Shown: piece after piece, positions 59,784-64,000 of the stretch
Layout: each line of letters starts with the position of its first letter
Position numbering within the stretch: the first letter of the stretch is position 1
Assembly: GCA_018613055.1 (NCBI GenBank)
Contig: JAGGQZ010000013.1
Coordinates: forward strand, 434,001 to 498,000
From: Chryseobacterium sp. ISL-80
GTDB taxonomy: Bacteria > Bacillota > Bacilli > Bacillales > Cytobacillaceae
Direction: 5' to 3'
DNA length: 64,000 bases
Made by a program: the position numbers and the translations under genes
The notes under the pieces: model-generated
The model's database searches: none
Seen by the model: the letters and a program-made list of their open reading frames with translations, nothing else
What the model was told of the DNA's origin: nothing

Positions 59784-60959
59784 ATGAGAGAAGCGGTAAT
59801 CGTAGCCGGAGCCAGGACACCGGTCGGAAAAGCGAAAAAAGGTACTCTTGCTAACGTCCGGCCTGATGATCTTGGAGCTCTTGTAGTAAGAGAAACTCTA
59901 AAGCGTGCAGGCAATTATGAAGGGAATATTGATGATTTGATCATCGGCTGTGCTATGCCAGAAGCAGAGCAGGGCTTGAATATGGCACGTAATATCGGCG
60001 CACTGGCCGGTCTGTCTCATGAAGTGCCGGCAATCACAATCAACCGTTATTGTTCTTCAGGACTTCAGGCGATTGCTAATGCATCCGAGCGCATCATGCT
60101 TGGCCATGCAGACACAATCATTGCCGGCGGTGCGGAATCAATGAGCCTTGTACCGATGATGGGTCATGTGGTCCGTCCGAACTCTAAGCTGGCTGAAACA
60201 GCTCCGCAATACTATATGGGAATGGGGCATACAGCTGAGGAAGTCGCAAAGAAATACGGTATTTCCCGTGAAGACCAGGATGCTTTTGCAGTAAGAAGCC
60301 ATCAGCGCGCAGCAAAAGCAATCCAGGAAGGCAAGTTCGAGGATGAGATTGTTCCTGTCGATGTAACACTCCGTTCCGTAGGAAAAGACAATAAGCTTGT
60401 CGAAAATACAATCCAATTCAAACAGGATGAAGGCGTACGTCCAGATACGAACATGGAAACACTTGCGAAACTGCGTCCGGCATTCAATATCAAAGGCACA
60501 GTCACTGCTGGGAACTCCTCACAGACAAGTGACGGAGCAGCAGCTGTTATGGTCATGGACCGTGAAAAGGCTGAATCACTTGGGTTGAAGCCGCTCGCTA
60601 AATTCCGTTCATTCGCACTTGGCGGAGTGCCACCTGAAATCATGGGAATCGGCCCTGTCGTAGCAATTCCTAAAGCATTGAAGCTTGCTGGACTGCAGGT
60701 TTCTGATATCGGTGTATTTGAATTGAACGAAGCATTTGCTTCCCAGTCCATCCAGGTCATCCGTGAGCTTGGTCTAGATGAGGATAAGGTCAACGTCAAC
60801 GGCGGAGCGATCGCATTGGGACACCCGCTGGGAACAACTGGCGCAAAATTGACTTTGACAGTCATCCACGAAATGAAACGCAGGAATGAGCAATTCGGTG
60901 TTGTCACGATGTGTATCGGCGGCGGCATGGGAGCAGCTGGAGTATTTGAGCTTTTATAA
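59784..60959 (+). CDS. fadA: Acetyl-CoA acyltransferase (thiolase) FadA
   Basis: A 391-residue thiolase that cleaves 3-ketoacyl-CoA. The acyl-accepting Cys is in [16 protein letters not shown] near residue 91. The second active-site elements are [16 protein letters not shown] (His) and [19 protein letters not shown] (Cys). GAGAGGGAATGAG precedes the ATG. Second gene of the fad operon, 59 bp after fadN. Confidence 0.97.
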   Translation: MREAVIVAGARTPVGKAKKGTLANVRPDDLGALVVRETLKRAGNYEGNIDDLIIGCAMPEAEQGLNMARNIGALAGLSHEVPAITINRYCSSGLQAIANASERIMLGHADTIIAGGAESMSLVPMMGHVVRPNSKLAETAPQYYMGMGHTAEEVAKKYGISREDQDAFAVRSHQRAAKAIQEGKFEDEIVPVDVTLRSVGKDNKLVENTIQFKQDEGVRPDTNMETLAKLRPAFNIKGTVTAGNSSQTSDGAAAVMVMDREKAESLGLKPLAKFRSFALGGVPPEIMGIGPVVAIPKALKLAGLQVSDIGVFELNEAFASQSIQVIRELGLDEDKVNVNGGAIALGHPLGTTGAKLTLTVIHEMKRRNEQFGVVTMCIGGGMGAAGVFELL

Positions 60960-61013
60960 AATGAAAATTGGAGGGGCTGGGCCCCTCCTCAAAATGGATA
61001 GGAGGAACATTAA

Positions 61014-62798
61014 ATGGGTAACCAAACAGAAAAGCTTGTAAAAGGCGGAAGCTTCTTAATCGAAGATGTATCATATGACCATGTTTTCACTCCAGAGGAT
61101 TACACAGACGAGCACAAAATGATTGCAAAAACGACTGAGGATTTCGTGACAAACGAAGTATTGCCTCAGGTTGAATATATCGAGCAGCACGAGTTCGACC
61201 GTACGGTAAAATTATTGAAGGAAGCTGGAGAGCTTGGCCTTCTTGGAGCAGACGTTCCTGAAGAGTATGGCGGCCTGAGCCTAGATAAAATCAGCTCCGC
61301 TTTGATCGCAGAAAAAATGGCAGTTGCAGGCGGCTTCTCAATCTCGCACGGTGCACACGTAGGGATCGGGTCATTGCCAATCGTTCTTTTCGGTAATGAA
61401 GAACAAAAGCAAAAATATCTTCCTGCACTGGCAACTGGCGAAAAGCTTGCAGCCTATGCACTTACTGAGCCAGGTTCAGGATCAGACGCATTGGGTGCAA
61501 AGACAACAGCTAAACTGAATGCTGAAGGAACTCACTACGTCCTTAACGGAGAAAAGCAATGGATCACAAACGCTGGCTTTGCGGATGTATTCGTTGTGTA
61601 TGCAAAAATCGACGGAGAACAGTTCACTGCTTTCATCGTTGAAAGAGAATATCCAGGCGTTTCAGTAGGTGCAGAAGAAAAGAAAATGGGAATCAAAAGC
61701 TCATCAACACGAACATTGATTCTTGAAGATGCCCAGGTACCTGTGGAGAACCTTCTTGGTGAAGCAGGAAAAGGCCATCTTATCGCCTTCAATATCCTGA
61801 ACATCGGACGTTATAAGCTGGGTGTAGGCGCAACTGGCGGAGCGAAGCAGGCATTTGGTCTGACTGTAAAATATGCTAATCAGCGCCAGCAGTTCAAGAC
61901 ACCTATTTCACAATTCAACCTTACAAAAGAAAAGCTTGCGACAATGGCTTCGAAAATCTATGCAACTGAAAGCTCTGTATATCGTACAGTAGGCTTGTTC
62001 GAGGAAAGAATGAACCAGTTGTCAGAAGAAGAAATCAACAATGGAAAAGCCGTTGCCGATTCAATCGCTGAATATGCAATTGAGTGTTCAATGAATAAAG
62101 TATTCGCAACTGAGACACTTGATTATGTTGTTGATGAAGGCGTCCAGATCCACGGTGGATACGGCTTCATGCAAGAGTATGAAATCGAAAGAGCTTACCG
62201 TGATTCAAGGATCAACCGTATTTTTGAAGGAACAAATGAAATCAACCGTCTTCTTGTACCGGGAACATTCCTGCGCAAGGCAATGAAAGGCGAGCTGCCA
62301 TTATTGCAAAAAGCACAGCAGCTTCAGGAAGAACTGATGATGCTAATGCCAGAAGAGCCAGGCGATGAGCCACTTGCACAGGAAAAATATCTTGTGAAAA
62401 ACGCGAAGAAGATCGGCTTGCTTGCAGCTGGATTAGCAGCACAGAAATTCGGGAAAGCTCTGGAAAAAGAACAGGAAATCCTCGTCAATATCGCAGATAT
62501 CATCTCAAATGCGTATTCAATGGAATCTGCAGTTCTTCGTACAGAAAAAGCAATCGCAAAAGATGGCGTAGAGAAGAGCAAGCAAAAGCTTCTTTACACA
62601 CAAATCTTCTGCCAGGAAGCATTCAATGAAATCGAGCGAGACGCAAAGGAAACACTTGTGGCTACAGAAGAAGGCGACGCACTTCGCATGCTGACTTCCG
62701 CATTGCGCAAGTTCACAAGACACACTCCAATCAACGTCATCGCGAAGAAGCGTGAAGCAGCTGAAAAGCTGATCGATGCAGAACGCTTTATCGTTTAA
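61014..62798 (+). CDS. fadE: Acyl-CoA dehydrogenase FadE
   Basis: A 594-residue FAD enzyme for the first beta-oxidation step. It has the acyl-CoA dehydrogenase core (LGADVPEEYGGLSLDKIS, YALTEPGSGSDALGAKTTA, KQWITNAGFADVFVVYAKI, GVGATGGAKQAFGLTVKYAN, VQIHGGYGFMQEYEIERAYR with the region of the base, INRIFEGTNEINR) and a 190-residue C-terminal extension as in YusJ and mammalian VLCAD. AGGAGG precedes the ATG. A GGAGGGG/CCCCTCC hairpin lies between fadA and fadE. Confidence 0.97.
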   Translation: MGNQTEKLVKGGSFLIEDVSYDHVFTPEDYTDEHKMIAKTTEDFVTNEVLPQVEYIEQHEFDRTVKLLKEAGELGLLGADVPEEYGGLSLDKISSALIAEKMAVAGGFSISHGAHVGIGSLPIVLFGNEEQKQKYLPALATGEKLAAYALTEPGSGSDALGAKTTAKLNAEGTHYVLNGEKQWITNAGFADVFVVYAKIDGEQFTAFIVEREYPGVSVGAEEKKMGIKSSSTRTLILEDAQVPVENLLGEAGKGHLIAFNILNIGRYKLGVGATGGAKQAFGLTVKYANQRQQFKTPISQFNLTKEKLATMASKIYATESSVYRTVGLFEERMNQLSEEEINNGKAVADSIAEYAIECSMNKVFATETLDYVVDEGVQIHGGYGFMQEYEIERAYRDSRINRIFEGTNEINRLLVPGTFLRKAMKGELPLLQKAQQLQEELMMLMPEEPGDEPLAQEKYLVKNAKKIGLLAAGLAAQKFGKALEKEQEILVNIADIISNAYSMESAVLRTEKAIAKDGVEKSKQKLLYTQIFCQEAFNEIERDAKETLVATEEGDALRMLTSALRKFTRHTPINVIAKKREAAEKLIDAERFIV

Positions 62799-62813
62799 AA
62801 ACTGATTTAACCG

Positions 62814-62846
62814 AACACTCCTTTCCATTCCGGGAGGAGTGTTTTT
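62814..62846 (+). terminator. Terminator of the fad operon
   Basis: AACACTCCT/AGGAGTGTT hairpin with TTTTT. The gap to 63017 holds no other clear feature beyond AT-rich promoter-like sequence. Confidence 0.88.
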
Positions 62847-63017
62847 GCTAATCTTTTTAAAAAGGCAGGATTTTTGCAAACATTGTTGAATTTAATAAAA
62901 GGATGTTAAAATTAAAGGGTTGATCAGGCACTGAATGATAGTATTTCACCTTGATAATATGTTACTATCCGTTTAGAGGGTTTAATCTATGGGATACTAG
63001 CAAAGGGTGGTGAAATC

Positions 63018-63374
63018 ATGGAAAAAACGTTTTATTGGTACCCTAAATGTGGTACATGCAGGAATGCGAAGAAATGGCTGGACCAGCATGAAGTTGCCTA
63101 TAACGAAGTACATATTGTAGAAAATCCGCCATCCCAGTCACAGCTGGAAGAAATGTTGGAGAAAAGCGGCCTCGAAATCAAGAAGTTTTTTAACACAAGC
63201 GGCCAAAAATATCGTGAGCTTGGGTTGAAAGACAAGGTCAAGACGGCTTCCAGTAGTGAATTGCTGGAACTGCTGGCATCTGACGGTATGCTCATCAAAC
63301 GCCCGCTGATGACAGATGGCGAAAAAGTGACCGTTGGTTTCAAAGAAGATGAGTATGAAAAAGCATGGCTGTAA
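63018..63374 (+). CDS. yusI: ArsC/Spx-family thioredoxin-fold protein YusI
   Basis: A 118-residue protein of the ArsC/Spx family with the N-terminal CxxC redox motif YPKCGTCRNAKKWLDQH at residues 7-23. LLASDGMLIKRPLM and VGFKEDEYEKAWL are typical of the YffB/YusI group, not of the RNA polymerase-binding Spx. GGGTGG precedes the ATG. The role is unknown. It sits between fadE and gcvH as in B. subtilis. Confidence 0.9.
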   Translation: MEKTFYWYPKCGTCRNAKKWLDQHEVAYNEVHIVENPPSQSQLEEMLEKSGLEIKKFFNTSGQKYRELGLKDKVKTASSSELLELLASDGMLIKRPLMTDGEKVTVGFKEDEYEKAWL

Positions 63375-63427
63375 TTTTGGTCCCATCGATATTAATCGAT
63401 AGAGATATACAATTGGAGGGATAGTCA

Positions 63428-63808
63428 ATGAATACACCAAAAGATTTACGTTATTCAGCAGAACACGAATGGGTAAAAGTTGAAGGAGAAAAGGTTCGCG
63501 TGGGCATTACTGATTTCGCGCAATCCGAGCTAGGTGACATCGTATTCGTCGAACTTCCAGAAGTCGGAGACGAGATCACTCTGGACCAGCCTTTTGGAAG
63601 CGTTGAATCAGTAAAGACCGTATCTGAGCTATATGCACCAGTGAGCGGCAAGGTTGTTGAAATCAACGAAGAACTGAACGACAGCCCTGAATTCGTTAAC
63701 GAATCTCCATATGAAAAAGCATGGATGATTACAGTTGAACTGACAGACAGCAGTGAAGTAGAAAAGCTGATGACACCAGAACAATACGAAGAAATGATCA
63801 AAGAATAA
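63428..63808 (+). CDS. gcvH: Glycine cleavage system H protein
   Basis: A 126-residue lipoyl carrier of the glycine cleavage complex. In Bacillus it is also the relay for lipoate assembly. The lipoylated Lys is in [18 protein letters not shown] near residue 63. The start [17 protein letters not shown] and the end [16 protein letters not shown] are typical. GGAGGG precedes the ATG. Alone with its own terminator. Confidence 0.98.
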   Translation: MNTPKDLRYSAEHEWVKVEGEKVRVGITDFAQSELGDIVFVELPEVGDEITLDQPFGSVESVKTVSELYAPVSGKVVEINEELNDSPEFVNESPYEKAWMITVELTDSSEVEKLMTPEQYEEMIKE

Positions 63809-63816
63809 GATTCGCC

Positions 63817-63844
63817 GACGCCTTGAGCTTTCAAGGCGTTTTTC
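63817..63844 (+). terminator. Terminator of gcvH
   Basis: ACGCCTTGA/TCAAGGCGT hairpin and TTTTTC. Confidence 0.9.
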
Positions 63845-63942
63845 ATTTCCCACTCTTGAAAAACTCCTTCATTTTTCCATCACTTCATTCCAGCAGTTCG
63901 GACAAACTAATGTTAATGACTATTTAAAAAGGGTGAAAAATC

Positions 63943-64000
63943 ATGGCGTTGAACCAGCAAAAAGTTGAAATCACAGACAGGGTAACAGGAAAACTGGAAA
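63943..64000 (+). CDS. 5' part of a YusG-like (DUF2553) gene
   Basis: ATG at 63943 follows AGGGTGA and reads MALNQQKVEITDRVTGKLE up to the window edge. Position after gcvH and this start suggest the small YusG/DUF2553 protein. Only 19 codons are visible, so the call rests mainly on gene order. Confidence 0.55.
   Translation, partial: MALNQQKVEITDRVTGKLE

Overview
The window is a low-to-mid GC chromosomal segment from an endospore-forming member of the Bacillaceae, most like Bacillus sensu lato or Mesobacillus. This rests on spore genes (gerA/B/C receptor operon, GerPA-family proteins, CwlJ-type hydrolase, CotF-like coat proteins), strong AGGAGG ribosome sites, a T-box leader, and gene order at both ends that matches Bacillus subtilis: eno-secG-est-rnr-smpB-ssrA on the left, and yusN-fadM-yuzL-fadN-fadA-fadE-yusI-gcvH-yusG on the right. 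No phage, IS element, CRISPR array or tRNA gene was seen.

Layout. 0-7.6 kb: enolase, a polysaccharide deacetylase, SecG, carboxylesterase, RNase R, SmpB and tmRNA. The tmRNA gene is split in its T-loop by a 273-nt group I intron, and a free-standing LAGLIDADG endonuclease gene lies just downstream on the other strand. 8.4-13 kb: an accessory stretch with secreted proteins, a GH25-like protein, an acetyltransferase, a GYPG-rich protein, small membrane proteins and a gene remnant. 13-25 kb: HpaB-like hydroxylase, an orphan pair of Opp/Dpp-type permeases, a short flavoprotein, a spore cluster, and MarR-MMPL. 25-27.4 kb: FrnE-like oxidoreductase, acetyltransferase, and BrnQ under a T-box. 28-43 kb: a tungsten/pterin region with LysR regulator, MoaD, a second small protein ending in Gly-Gly, tungsten-type aldehyde ferredoxin oxidoreductase, E1-like ThiF/MoeB, FAD oxidase, YeiH, sensors and the tungstate importer tupCBA with its regulator. 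43-54.8 kb: HesB-like protein, UppP, FtsW/RodA, germinant receptor operon, and a Fur-controlled siderophore uptake operon with a FhuF-like reductase. 55-64 kb: coat proteins and the FadR-controlled beta-oxidation operon.

Main discoveries. (1) Two genes carry an in-frame TGA exactly where a redox cysteine is expected, each followed at the right distance by a SECIS-like hairpin: a FrnE/DsbA protein (UPFC) and a HesB/IscA-like protein (GFGUGGP). They are strong selenoprotein candidates and flank a tungsten enzyme region. (2) The ssrA T-loop intron and its detached homing endonuclease. (3) Five intergenic arrays, each built from a different short word, have periods of 20-21 or 51-52 bp, close to whole numbers of helical turns. 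I know of no description of such a set. Two copies of a Bacillus-type dispersed element are also present.

Functions rest on motifs read by eye. No database search was possible.
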